Source: CAZRCG01 sp964598565 (GTDB lineage Bacteria > Bdellovibrionota > UBA2394). Taken from it: DNA of 64,000 bases. The notes beneath the pieces are model-generated. The model did not search any database, was not told where the DNA came from, and saw only the letters and a program-made list of their open reading frames with translations. Below, piece by piece: positions 1-7,203 of this stretch. Both the position numbers and the translations under genes were made by a program. The DNA is taken from positions 62,001 to 126,000 of the forward strand of contig CAZRCG010000002.1 of assembly GCA_964598565.1 (NCBI GenBank), read 5' to 3'. How positions within the stretch are numbered: the stretch's first letter is position 1; every line of letters begins with the position of its first letter.

Positions 1-2
1 AG

Positions 3-131
3 AAACAGGAAGGCATCATTCACTTCACCTTGAATCCGCTGGTCTCTTTCTTGTGGTTGGGTGGCCTGATTTTGATTATTGGGGCACTCATATCGATGAT
101 GCCGACTTTACGGTGGCAAAAGAACTTATGA
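3..131 (+). CDS. ccmF: Cytochrome c maturation protein CcmF, C-terminal end (partial)
   Basis: The first reading frame of the window is open from its left edge to the TGA at 129-131 and encodes the last 42 residues of a membrane protein. It contains NPLVSFLWLGGLILIIGALI followed by a short basic tail. The NPLV(S)xxWLGG signature followed by a hydrophobic helix is the typical last transmembrane segment of CcmF, the large heme lyase subunit that attaches heme to apocytochrome c at the periplasmic face of the inner membrane. The next gene starts at ATG 128, inside the stop (ATGA overlap), so the two are translationally coupled. The ccm genes further downstream support the call. The rest of the gene lies outside the window. 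Confidence 0.8.
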   Translation, partial: KQEGIIHFTLNPLVSFLWLGGLILIIGALISMMPTLRWQKNL

Positions 132-454
132 GTTTTAGTCTTATCATTGTTGTTTTCTTCGTCCTATTCTTTGCGCTACTCGCAACCTTTTGGCCTCTGT
201 GGGTCGCTCAAACAAAACAGAGCTATCGAAATTCAATTGATGAGTTAGACATTCTTTTACAAGAACGTGAAATGATTCTTATAAATTTGAAAGACCTACA
301 GAGTGACTTGGCGCACGAAAAGCTGGGCGCTGAAGAATATGAATTGTTAAAGACTCAATTATTAGAACGTGCCTCCAAGGTCTATGAAGCCATTCAAAAT
401 CTAGAAGAAAAAGATCCTCTCATTCTACAAATGGAGTCCGACTCGCGTGTTTAA
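128..454 (+). CDS. CcmI-like cytochrome c biogenesis small membrane protein
   Basis: 108-residue protein. An ATG at 53 is possible, but ATG 128 overlaps the ccmF stop as ATGA and begins directly with a transmembrane helix (MSFSLIIVVFFVLFFALLAT). After the helix comes a charged coiled coil with the pattern LDILLQEREMILINLKDLQSD...GAEEYELLKTQLLERA. This matches the N-terminal module of CcmI/CycH proteins (one helix, then a coil ending in a Y-x-x-L-K-x-x-L-L element). Full-length CcmI carries TPR repeats that bind apocytochrome; they are absent here, so this is a short form. Position directly after ccmF agrees with a CcmI-type role, but a generic coiled-coil membrane protein cannot be excluded. 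Confidence 0.55.
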   Translation: MSFSLIIVVFFVLFFALLATFWPLWVAQTKQSYRNSIDELDILLQEREMILINLKDLQSDLAHEKLGAEEYELLKTQLLERASKVYEAIQNLEEKDPLILQMESDSRV

Positions 455-1472
455 TATTATTTTTTTTAGCCTTCTTTCAGCATCCGTCAGCCTAGAAATA
501 ACCAATCAGAAAAAACCTGTCATCGGCCAAGCCGCCGAACTTCTGACGATTCATGGCCAAGAGGCGGGGGAGCCTTTGCGTTGCACCACCGATAAGCGCG
601 GTCGATGCCGCTTTACAATTGATAAAGACGCCCACAATGCTCATATCGCCCGAACGATTTACGAAGGTCTGCAATATGTGAGCGAGCCCTTTCGCGGCGA
701 CTCGGCCCCCAAGAAAATTTCGTTAGAAGTCTATTCTACTCGGCAAGGAGTATCAGACCTTATTCTCAAAGAGCGACAGATTCTGCTCATACCTAATGCT
801 CAGGGGCTGCAAGTGGAAGATGAGCTCGTGGTTATGAATACGGGCTCCTATGTCGCTCTGGGTGACAACCAACGAGTTATCGAATTTGCCCTACCTCAAA
901 ATGCACACGATTTACATTTTGAGATGGGCTTTAGCCAGGCTGACACGCAAATTGAAGGCAATCGCGTCACCTCATCGCGGCCCTTGCTTCCAGGCGAATC
1001 ACGCTTTGCCTTTCGCTATCAACTTGAAGCCAAACGGGGCCAACTCTCATTTGAATCTACAACCAACCTGCCTCTGTCTACCGTGTATTTGGCATATCCC
1101 CCTCAGGGTCTTAAGCTTCAGGGCCTCAATCTGGCTGAGCAGGGCTGGAAATTTATCGATGACACTCGTTTTCTTACGGCTCAAGCGACTCTCCAGAGCC
1201 CGACCCTGACTTTCTCGGTATCAGGATTACCCTGGAATATTCGCTGGGCAGGTCTACTCCCTCTGTTAAGTATTGTTTTTTTTATCGCTCTCTATGGTAC
1301 GAAGGCCCCAGCGATGGCCGTGCTCGATGACAATCAAAGATCTGCCCTCGTCGCGGAACTTCGCAATTTGAAAACGCTAAAGGCGAAACATTTAATACAC
1401 GACTCGGAGTACCAAAAGAGACGAGTTCTCGTGATGCGAGCGCTTGCCCCTTACTACTCAACTCTCACTTAG
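447..1472 (+). CDS. Secreted/membrane-anchored protein with N-terminal Ig-like (carboxypeptidase-regulatory) region, function unknown
   Basis: 341 residues from a GTG start that overlaps the previous stop by 8 bases, so it is probably the last gene of the ccmF-ccmI operon. The N-terminus (MFNIIFFSLLSASVSLE) looks like a short signal peptide. Residues about 18-75 resemble a carboxypeptidase-regulatory or Ig-like beta domain (VIGQAAELLT...GEPLRCTTDKRGRCRFTI). The middle is beta-rich. Near residue 265 there is one transmembrane helix (WAGLLPLLSIVFFIALYG), followed by a cytoplasmic tail with a short alpha-helical Leu/Arg/Lys pattern (LVAELRNLKTLKAKHLIHDS). Topology would be periplasmic domain, helix, short cytoplasmic tail. 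I do not recognise a named family. Context suggests a link to cytochrome maturation or export. Confidence 0.6.
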   Translation: MFNIIFFSLLSASVSLEITNQKKPVIGQAAELLTIHGQEAGEPLRCTTDKRGRCRFTIDKDAHNAHIARTIYEGLQYVSEPFRGDSAPKKISLEVYSTRQGVSDLILKERQILLIPNAQGLQVEDELVVMNTGSYVALGDNQRVIEFALPQNAHDLHFEMGFSQADTQIEGNRVTSSRPLLPGESRFAFRYQLEAKRGQLSFESTTNLPLSTVYLAYPPQGLKLQGLNLAEQGWKFIDDTRFLTAQATLQSPTLTFSVSGLPWNIRWAGLLPLLSIVFFIALYGTKAPAMAVLDDNQRSALVAELRNLKTLKAKHLIHDSEYQKRRVLVMRALAPYYSTLT

Positions 1473-1578
1473 TCAGAGGAAAGAACTCATAACTCACGCT
1501 AAAGCCATTCAACCCGACGAACCCTATCAGTTTGTGCTAAAGACTATTTAGCCAGACAATTTCAAGCCTTGCTCACTC

Positions 1579-2595
1579 TTACTTCGCAATGAGCTTTGAG
1601 ATATCGATCTGAGAATCTTTTATGAGAGCGCGTATTTGATCATAGCGAGCATCGTCACAACGAAAAATGGAGGTGCCCATCGCGAGTGCCTTAACGGTCG
1701 CTAAGCCCGAGGGGGTTTTAGAGTACTCAAGCAAGGCTTCGATCACCCAGTTCTTAATGTTTGTGTTTTTCGCTTCATCTTCAAATAGCTTAGAGCGAAT
1801 CACCCAAGGCTCCGTGGGAACTTCGGGCGTAAATGCCAAAATCAGAACTTTATCTTCAACGTCAGGCAAAAACGATTTTACTCGTGCTCGAGCATCGTTG
1901 ATCTCGACAACCGTCTTTCCATCGACCTCGATAATATTAGGCGACTGATAAAAAGTTGCGCCCGCATCGATCTGTTTGTTGTAAACCATCTGCACCACAT
2001 TGTCGTGCTTCTGAGCAAATACCGTCTCTGCAAGTTCGATGTTTTTATCTTTCAATAACTGACTTGGAAGGATAAAGCCCGAAGTAGAGGCAGAGTCGAC
2101 GAAAGCGAATTTCTTGCCCGCAAGATCCTCCAAATTTTTAAAACCACTATCTCTGTGCGCGATAATCTGGCCCTTATAGGTTCTCTCGCCGCCATAACGT
2201 TCAATCGACAGAATGGCTTCCACATCATATTTTTTCATGTCTTTGGCCAAAATATAGGCAAAGGTCGTCAGGGCCGCAAAATCAGCCTTGCGACTACCGA
2301 AGGCCTCAACCACCGCGATATAACTTGTGGGAACCGACGCTGTTACATAGAAACCTTCGTCTTTGCCGTAGAGCTTTTGAGAAACATAGGTCGATACCGT
2401 TGCGGCGATCTCTTTGCCCGATTCAAGAATACCGTGAGCCTCACTCGACGGAACAAAGTACATTGCAAACGGTCGCTTCTTGGAGCCTACGGGAGCCTGA
2501 GTGCAAGCCGCCATATTCAAAACGCAGATGCCCGCCGCAAGCTTAAAAAGGTTTCTTTGGAGAATATTCAAATAAAGTGATTTCATGAAGCTCAT
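1579..2595 (-). CDS. PhnD/TctC-type periplasmic substrate-binding lipoprotein (phosphate/phosphonate/phosphite-binding-like)
   Basis: 338 residues; a second in-frame ATG lies three codons in. The N-terminal signal ends in a lipobox (VLNMAAC), so it is probably a lipoprotein. The body has the PhnD-like fold signature: VEAFGSRKADFAALTTFAYILA near residue 95, then IIAHRDSGFKNLEDLAGKKF and FVDSASTSGFILPSQLL, which are typical of the SBP family that binds oxyanions such as phosphonate or phosphite. No permease or ATPase partner is adjacent. Stand-alone PhnD-like proteins also occur as sensor inputs or orphan binders. The gene lies antisense between the two halves of the ccm cluster. Family assignment is firm; the ligand is unknown. 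Confidence 0.75.
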   Translation of the reverse strand: MSFMKSLYLNILQRNLFKLAAGICVLNMAACTQAPVGSKKRPFAMYFVPSSEAHGILESGKEIAATVSTYVSQKLYGKDEGFYVTASVPTSYIAVVEAFGSRKADFAALTTFAYILAKDMKKYDVEAILSIERYGGERTYKGQIIAHRDSGFKNLEDLAGKKFAFVDSASTSGFILPSQLLKDKNIELAETVFAQKHDNVVQMVYNKQIDAGATFYQSPNIIEVDGKTVVEINDARARVKSFLPDVEDKVLILAFTPEVPTEPWVIRSKLFEDEAKNTNIKNWVIEALLEYSKTPSGLATVKALAMGTSIFRCDDARYDQIRALIKDSQIDISKLIAK

Positions 2596-2679
2596 CCGTT
2601 CTCGCTAGATTGGAACGCCTATTAAATCAAACAGATTTTCTGATTCGAATCTTAGGGTGAATTCAGTCATACTTTTGAG

Positions 2680-3252
2680 ATGTCGTCTTTTCAGGGTATT
2701 CGCCTAGAGCAACTTGTGATCGGCCAAGGGCTTTTTGTCAAAGGCCCTCTTAATTACTCACTCGAACCGAAGGGCATTTACTTTTTAGAAGGTGCGAATG
2801 GCTCGGGAAAGTCGACTCTTTTGAAAACCCTCTTGGGGCGACTTAAGCCACTGTCGGGCTCGATTGCAGAAAAACCCTCTGTTATCAGCTACGCCGGGGT
2901 AGAGAACCTCTTGTTCAGCGATTGGAGCCTGAAACAAAATTTTGGAGTTCTTGCCACACTTTTTGGCGTGCCTGTAAGTGACGACGATATGCCCGATGTA
3001 CTGCGTTCCATTCAATTGTTCAGAATGGAGGAGCTTAGTAGCGGATGGAAACAAATTTCTGAAGTCCTTCTCGCCTTGCACTTCGGTTCACAGATTGTAT
3101 TGTTGGACGAACCCTTTCAAGCCCTTGACTCCAAACACTGTGATATTGTTCGCTCTCGCATCATAGAAAAATCTCATCAAGCGCTGATTCTCGTTTCAGA
3201 TCATCGTGGCTTTGGTGAACAGATGCCTCTAAAAGGGAAGATTCAATTGTGA
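2680..3252 (+). CDS. ccmA: Heme exporter ATP-binding protein CcmA-like
   Basis: 190-residue ABC ATPase. Walker A is GANGSGKST (residues about 38-46) and Walker B is IVLLDEP. The usual LSGGQ signature is degenerate and reads SSGWKQIS before the helix leading to Walker B. CcmA with CcmB forms the ABC module that releases holo-CcmE during cytochrome c maturation. The short length is usual for CcmA. The start codon ATG is the first in frame and its stop overlaps the GTG of the next gene (GTGA). The ccmA-ccmB-ccmC-ccmD order is the classical one. The odd signature motif is a reason to check sequencing accuracy or an atypical CcmA subfamily. Confidence 0.75.
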   Translation: MSSFQGIRLEQLVIGQGLFVKGPLNYSLEPKGIYFLEGANGSGKSTLLKTLLGRLKPLSGSIAEKPSVISYAGVENLLFSDWSLKQNFGVLATLFGVPVSDDDMPDVLRSIQLFRMEELSSGWKQISEVLLALHFGSQIVLLDEPFQALDSKHCDIVRSRIIEKSHQALILVSDHRGFGEQMPLKGKIQL

Positions 3253-3911
3253 CAAAGCCTCAAGCGCAAAAGGAAATGGGAAGATGTTCTCGATCTTTCA
3301 CTATGGCCATCTTAAGAATGCTTCTAGTCAAAGACCTGCGTGAAAGTCTGGCGGCCATTGTGCCCTCATTTTTGTTGAGCTTTACGCTCTTCATCATTCT
3401 GCAGTTCTCTCGCGAGCTGCCAAAGGCTGAGTTGACCGACTTCTGGTTTTCATTTTTTGTAGCGTCATCCGCTCTCTTTTATCGTTCGTTTTCACTCGAA
3501 CATCGAAGCCGAAATTTTGGCCTGTATCGAGCGGCGGGACTCAAGCTTCAACTTCTCTTTTGGACCCAGGTCTTCGTGCAGAGTGGGCGTCTCGCCGTGA
3601 TTGGATTTATGCTCTATCTCAGTCTTTACCTCTTCGGTATTGATGCCTATCGTCCATTCCTTCTTTCACTGGCCACTACCCTAGCCGTCGCTCCGTTTGC
3701 CGTCTTTCTAGGCCTGAGCTTAAAGGGCGAACGAGAATTTCTGTTTTCATTCGTCTATTTTCCCTTTGTAACGCCTCTCATACTTGCGGGTGTGAGCTTG
3801 ACCCACCACCCAGAGGCAAACCTATGGTGGTCGATATTAATTAGCTTTGGTCTTGGATCCGCCTTTATCGCAGCTTTGGTCTTCGAATACTTCTATGATG
3901 ATTTTACCTAG
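3249..3911 (+). CDS. ccmB: Heme exporter membrane protein CcmB
   Basis: 220 residues starting at GTG 3249 inside the ccmA stop; an internal ATG at 3303 (MAILRMLLVKDLRE) is an alternative start and fits the usual beginning of CcmB. The protein has about six hydrophobic helices and the typical early segment KDLRES, then LEHRSRNFGLYRAAGL, corresponding to the CcmB cytoplasmic loop E-x-x-x-xx-x-L. CcmB is the permease half of the CcmAB ABC complex in the inner membrane. Similarity is clearest in helix pattern and gene order; individual conserved residues are few. Confidence 0.7.
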   Translation: MTKPQAQKEMGRCSRSFTMAILRMLLVKDLRESLAAIVPSFLLSFTLFIILQFSRELPKAELTDFWFSFFVASSALFYRSFSLEHRSRNFGLYRAAGLKLQLLFWTQVFVQSGRLAVIGFMLYLSLYLFGIDAYRPFLLSLATTLAVAPFAVFLGLSLKGEREFLFSFVYFPFVTPLILAGVSLTHHPEANLWWSILISFGLGSAFIAALVFEYFYDDFT

Positions 3912-3997
3912 GAGCATGGGGCGTGTAAGTCATCCGCTGGTCTGATCGGAAAGTTGTTAAATCAGGGCTAGGCGCTTGGTGCGCTTCAGATTAGACT

Positions 3998-4690
3998 TTG
4001 TACGTGCTTCATATTCTTGCGTTGCTTACAGGCGCTGCAGTCATTTTCGGTTTGTACGAGGTCTTTTTGCTGCTTGGAATTGAAGCCTCCCAGGGACTCG
4101 TTCAAAAGATATTCTTTGTGCATGTGCCGGCGGCTTTCACCATGTATGTTACGTTGATCATGAGCGCCGTTGCGGCAGCTATGTATTTAATTGAAAAAAA
4201 AGTCGCTTATGATCATTTTTCGAAGGCCGCCATGTTGTCGGCGTTTGTGTTTGCGCTCTGCGTCATGATTACCGGCCCGGTTTGGGCGAAGCCTATTTGG
4301 GGAACCTATTGGACTTGGGATCCCCGCCTCACCACAACCCTCATTGTTTTTCTGCTTATCTGTGCCACACTCGCCGTACGTCACTCGTTTGATCGTCATC
4401 CTTCTCGCCAGGCGGCCGGCAGAAAGTTAGGTGCCATTTTAGCCATTGTCGCGGTATTAGACATTCCGCTTATTCATTTTAGTGTCAAACTTTGGAGGGG
4501 TATTCATCCAACCGTCATTAAGAGTGAGGGGGGACTGAGTCCTGAATTTCGATCCAGTCTTCTGTGGATGTCTCTTTCGATGATTGCACTGGGTATCGTG
4601 CTGACTATCGTATTTTTCAAGATCGAGTCGCTTCGAGATCGACTTAAAATAATGACTCAAAAGCATCTGTTTGAGAAAGGAATGCGATGA
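3998..4690 (+). CDS. ccmC: Heme exporter protein CcmC
   Basis: 230-residue integral membrane protein with six predicted helices. It carries the WWD heme-handling motif WGTYWTWDPRLT (residues about 104-115), which with flanking histidines holds heme for transfer to CcmE in the periplasm. The FFVHVPAAF segment near residue 45 is the conserved first heme-ligand histidine region and RHSF near residue 130 is close to the second. The chosen start is TTG 3998; a GTG two codons later is equally possible and neither has a strong Shine-Dalgarno site. The stop overlaps the next start (ATGCGATGA). Confidence 0.9.
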   Translation: MYVLHILALLTGAAVIFGLYEVFLLLGIEASQGLVQKIFFVHVPAAFTMYVTLIMSAVAAAMYLIEKKVAYDHFSKAAMLSAFVFALCVMITGPVWAKPIWGTYWTWDPRLTTTLIVFLLICATLAVRHSFDRHPSRQAAGRKLGAILAIVAVLDIPLIHFSVKLWRGIHPTVIKSEGGLSPEFRSSLLWMSLSMIALGIVLTIVFFKIESLRDRLKIMTQKHLFEKGMR

Positions 4691-4893
4691 ACGAATCTCC
4701 ATCCCCTGTGAATTCAACAATTCCTGATACCTATTTTGAGTTTGTATTGGGCTATGGCCTTCTATGGCTCATTTTGATCACAGCGCTTCTCTATGCCTTA
4801 TTGAGAATACATCGGTTGACGAGCGATCTCAAAGATCTTGAGGCAGCTCAAAAGAATTCCCCATCTACTGCAGCGACGACGCCTCATCCGTGA
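4687..4893 (+). CDS. CcmD-like small heme exporter protein
   Basis: 68 residues, one transmembrane helix flanked by YFEFVLGYGLLWLILI and a basic stretch (LLRIHRLTSDLKDLE), the size and topology of CcmD. CcmD helps release holo-CcmE from the CcmABC complex. The start overlaps the ccmC stop (ATGA), as in many ccm operons. CcmD proteins are poorly conserved, so the call rests on size, topology, the Y-x-x-F-V-x-x-Y-G pattern and position. Confidence 0.7.
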   Translation: MNESPSPVNSTIPDTYFEFVLGYGLLWLILITALLYALLRIHRLTSDLKDLEAAQKNSPSTAATTPHP

Positions 4894-4939
4894 GCAGAAT
4901 AAAACGATCGAATAGAACTACGAAAGTAGAGCGACGAGA

Positions 4940-5368
4940 ATGATAGGTGGATTTTTCTTACTGGGGCTATCGCTGTTAGGGACTGTCATTAATACGGTGC
5001 TGGGCTTTGAGCTAGCCGGTAGTTCAAGAATGCCCCCAGAAACTCATCTCATTGTAGGGTTTACGTCTTCTGCCCTCTATATCGTGGCTTTCATCGTGCT
5101 GCTCATGGCATCCAAACAACGTCTCGAAACGAAAGCTCTGCTAGCAGAAACGCATGCCAGCGATACTATAGAGCGCATGTCTCGCGCTCGAGAATCTTGC
5201 CTCCTGCCGTCTTTCGTCACGCTGGGGCTTTTTATCGTTGGTCTGATCACCGGGACTCTATCAGATGGTGGCACATTTCCCTTGGTTCATGGGGCTGTCG
5301 GGCTTGGGACTCTTGGTCTATCGGCCTATCTCCTGTGGGTATGGGCTGCGTTTTATCGAAAAGGCTAG
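4940..5368 (+). CDS. Small four-helix membrane protein, function unknown
   Basis: 142 residues with four hydrophobic helices (about 3-22, 36-57, 90-110, 118-136) and a charged cytoplasmic-type loop between helices 2 and 3. Histidines sit near helix 2 (THLIVGFTS) and helix 4 (LVHGAVGLG), which could be metal or heme ligands, but nothing more specific is visible. It lies 46 bases after the ccmD-like gene on the same strand and is probably co-transcribed. It shares the layout of small heme/copper-associated membrane proteins, yet I cannot name a family. Confidence 0.55.
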   Translation: MIGGFFLLGLSLLGTVINTVLGFELAGSSRMPPETHLIVGFTSSALYIVAFIVLLMASKQRLETKALLAETHASDTIERMSRARESCLLPSFVTLGLFIVGLITGTLSDGGTFPLVHGAVGLGTLGLSAYLLWVWAAFYRKG

Positions 5369-5406
5369 ATCGCCATTTCTGAAAAAGTAAGCCCGTCGTT
5401 CATCAC

Positions 5407-5434
5407 GGCGCGTTACGGCTTCGCCGACAGCGCC
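5407..5434. terminator. Nested hairpin between convergent genes, possible bidirectional terminator
   Basis: GGCGC and GCGCC enclose a second stem CGGC/GCCG with a three-base loop, in the 73-base gap between the ends of two convergent genes. There is no T-run on either side, so it would be a weak intrinsic terminator or a transcript-end stabiliser. Confidence 0.35.
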
Positions 5435-5441
5435 TCGTGCT

Positions 5442-5729
5442 CTAAGCCCCCTCTTGTACGCTCGGCGGAAGTCGATGAACCACCATTTTCTCCGCAGATT
5501 TCAGGCGACAGCTCATGGCTTCAAAGGCTTTTCCATTCTGATCAAATCCCACGATGCAACGCTTGCATGAGCCATTCCAGCACAGTCGTGCATAGTCGAT
5601 ATGAAAATTGAGAAACTGAAATATTCTTAAGAGCTCTAACTTGTCGGGAACCTTATAGGTTTTGCCCTTAATGGTCAGCGTGATAAAACGCTCAATAGTG
5701 CCGAAAAGCTCTTTATTGTAGTCCGTCAA
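5442..5729 (-). CDS. Small 2Fe-2S ferredoxin-fold protein
   Basis: 95 residues. The cysteine pattern LCWNGSCKRCIVGF, then AMSCRL, gives C-x4-C-x2-C...C, the plant-type 2Fe-2S motif as found in the Fer2_4 domain of succinate/fumarate dehydrogenase and NuoG-like proteins. The preceding segment KVPDKLELLRIFQFLNF corresponds to the usual beta-grasp 'P-x-x-x-L-L-x-x-L' element, so the domain is complete and stands alone. It overlaps the stop of the upstream PHP gene (ATGA), so the two are coupled. The physiological redox partner is not visible. Confidence 0.7.
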   Translation of the reverse strand: MTDYNKELFGTIERFITLTIKGKTYKVPDKLELLRIFQFLNFHIDYARLCWNGSCKRCIVGFDQNGKAFEAMSCRLKSAEKMVVHRLPPSVQEGA

Positions 5730-6586
5730 AGCCAGGGCCTCAAAAAATTTTCTGCGTCAGACCACGGGCATCCCAGACGTCCTAACGTAGGCTCCTGGGC
5801 TAGTGCATCTCCCCGTATATCATGAAAATCACTGCCGCCCGTGACCATAAAATCGAGCTGCTTCGCCCACTCTAAAAACGTACGTCGTTGGTCGTGAGAA
5901 TTTCTGGGATGGTAGACTTCTACAGCATCCACCCCTAGCTCTTTAAAATACTCGAAGTCGGCTCGATCAAAGCCATACTGCCCCGGATGAGCCACAGAAG
6001 TACGGCAATTTTTTTTTCTGGCCATCGTCACCGCATCACTCAAATCAAAACGCCATTTAGGAATATTGTGGGGGCTTCCATCGTAGAGAAAGCGATCAAA
6101 CGCATCTTGACGGCTTGTAGCATGCCCCGCAGCTACGAGAGCATCGGCCACGTGAGGGCGACCTAATACACCCTGATGTTGCGCTTTAAAACCTGCCACA
6201 TCCAAATGATAACCGGAACCGCGCAGGCTTTCTATCATGTCGTCAAAACGTTTTTCTCGGCCCTGCTGAAAGCGTTTGAATTCGACTCTAAAATCTTCGT
6301 CGGACGCATCAATACCGTAAACGAGGAGATGCAGCTCTTGAATACCCTCTCGCTTGGGTAATATCGCCGTACACGAAAGCTCGGAGGCACATATTCTTGG
6401 AAATCTTTCTCCCAGCGCATCAAAAAAAAGTGCTGAGCCTTCTACACCATCATGATCGGTCAGCACCGCAGCCCGCAATATCTCTCGAGGTAGCGAACGC
6501 AGCCAGCGCACTAATTCGTCAATAGAGTGCTTACCATCCGAAAAGTGGCTGTGAAAATGAAGATCCGCAATAGCACGTGAGCTCAA
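5726..6586 (-). CDS. PHP-domain phosphoesterase (RNase AM / nucleoside bisphosphate phosphatase-like)
   Basis: 286 residues. Metal-binding motifs of the PHP family are present: ADLHFHSHFSDG at the N-terminus, LTDHDGVEG near residue 43, ASEL near residue 67, GRPHVADAL near residue 142, VAHPGQYG near residue 199, and GGSDFHD near residue 256. This order matches YciV-type PHP enzymes, which remove 5' nucleotides or hydrolyse 3',5'-bisphosphonucleotides with divalent metals. The 12-base gap to dcd upstream suggests one operon: dcd, PHP, 2Fe-2S protein. Specific substrate is inferred from the family only. Confidence 0.85.
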   Translation of the reverse strand: MSSRAIADLHFHSHFSDGKHSIDELVRWLRSLPREILRAAVLTDHDGVEGSALFFDALGERFPRICASELSCTAILPKREGIQELHLLVYGIDASDEDFRVEFKRFQQGREKRFDDMIESLRGSGYHLDVAGFKAQHQGVLGRPHVADALVAAGHATSRQDAFDRFLYDGSPHNIPKWRFDLSDAVTMARKKNCRTSVAHPGQYGFDRADFEYFKELGVDAVEVYHPRNSHDQRRTFLEWAKQLDFMVTGGSDFHDIRGDALAQEPTLGRLGCPWSDAENFLRPWL

Positions 6587-6597
6587 AAAACCTCGCT

Positions 6598-7152
6598 TTA
6601 TAGCTTTGGCAATGTAATACCGGTTTGTCCCTGATACTTACCGTTTTTATCTCGGTACGAGACGGCACATTCTTCATCCGATTCATAAAAGAGAACTTGG
6701 CAAATTCCTTCATTAGAATAAATCTTGGCGGGCAGCGGCGTGGTATTCGAAATCTCAATCGTCACATGCCCTTCCCACTCGGGTTCAAACGGTGTGACAT
6801 TGCAAATGATGCCACAACGGGCGTACGTTGATTTTCCAAGGCATACTGCCAAAACATTTCTGGGTATTCTGAAATACTCGACACTTCTCGCCAATGCGAA
6901 GGAGTTGGGCGGCACCACAAGAATGGATCCTTTGTAGGGCACGAAATTCGAATCTGAGAAGTTTTTTGGATCTACTACCGTCGAGTTAATATTAGTGAAA
7001 ATTTTATACTCGTCCGATACCCGCATATCATACCCGTAGGACGATACGCCAAACGAGACAACGCCCGACCGAACTTGGGATGACTCAAACGGCTCGATCA
7101 TGCCATTTTCCAAGGCCATCCTTGTAATCCATTTATCGCTCTTTATTGACAT
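6598..7152 (-). CDS. dcd: dCTP deaminase
   Basis: 184 residues, close to the usual length for Dcd. Recognisable parts are SFGVSSYGYDMRV (substrate-binding region), CLGKSTYARCGI (the conserved G-K-S-x-x-A-R-x-G motif), VTPFEPEWEGHVTIEISN with the catalytic glutamate, and the C-terminal YQGQTGITLPK. Dcd converts dCTP to dUTP for thymidylate synthesis. No clear Shine-Dalgarno site precedes the ATG, but the N-terminus MSIKSDKWI matches the family start. Confidence 0.95.
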   Translation of the reverse strand: MSIKSDKWITRMALENGMIEPFESSQVRSGVVSFGVSSYGYDMRVSDEYKIFTNINSTVVDPKNFSDSNFVPYKGSILVVPPNSFALARSVEYFRIPRNVLAVCLGKSTYARCGIICNVTPFEPEWEGHVTIEISNTTPLPAKIYSNEGICQVLFYESDEECAVSYRDKNGKYQGQTGITLPKL

Positions 7153-7203
7153 GAAGCGATGCTAACGAAGAACTAGTCGCAGCGTCAATGCTTGCAACAC
7201 TGG

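Noticed and set aside
53..127. N-terminal extension of the CcmI-like gene to ATG 53
   Set aside because: This part lies inside the ccmF reading frame, and ATG 128 gives an ATGA overlap and starts at the membrane helix.
850..1209. 119-residue frame inside the ORF at 447-1472
   Set aside because: Shadow of the larger gene in another frame, with no features of its own.
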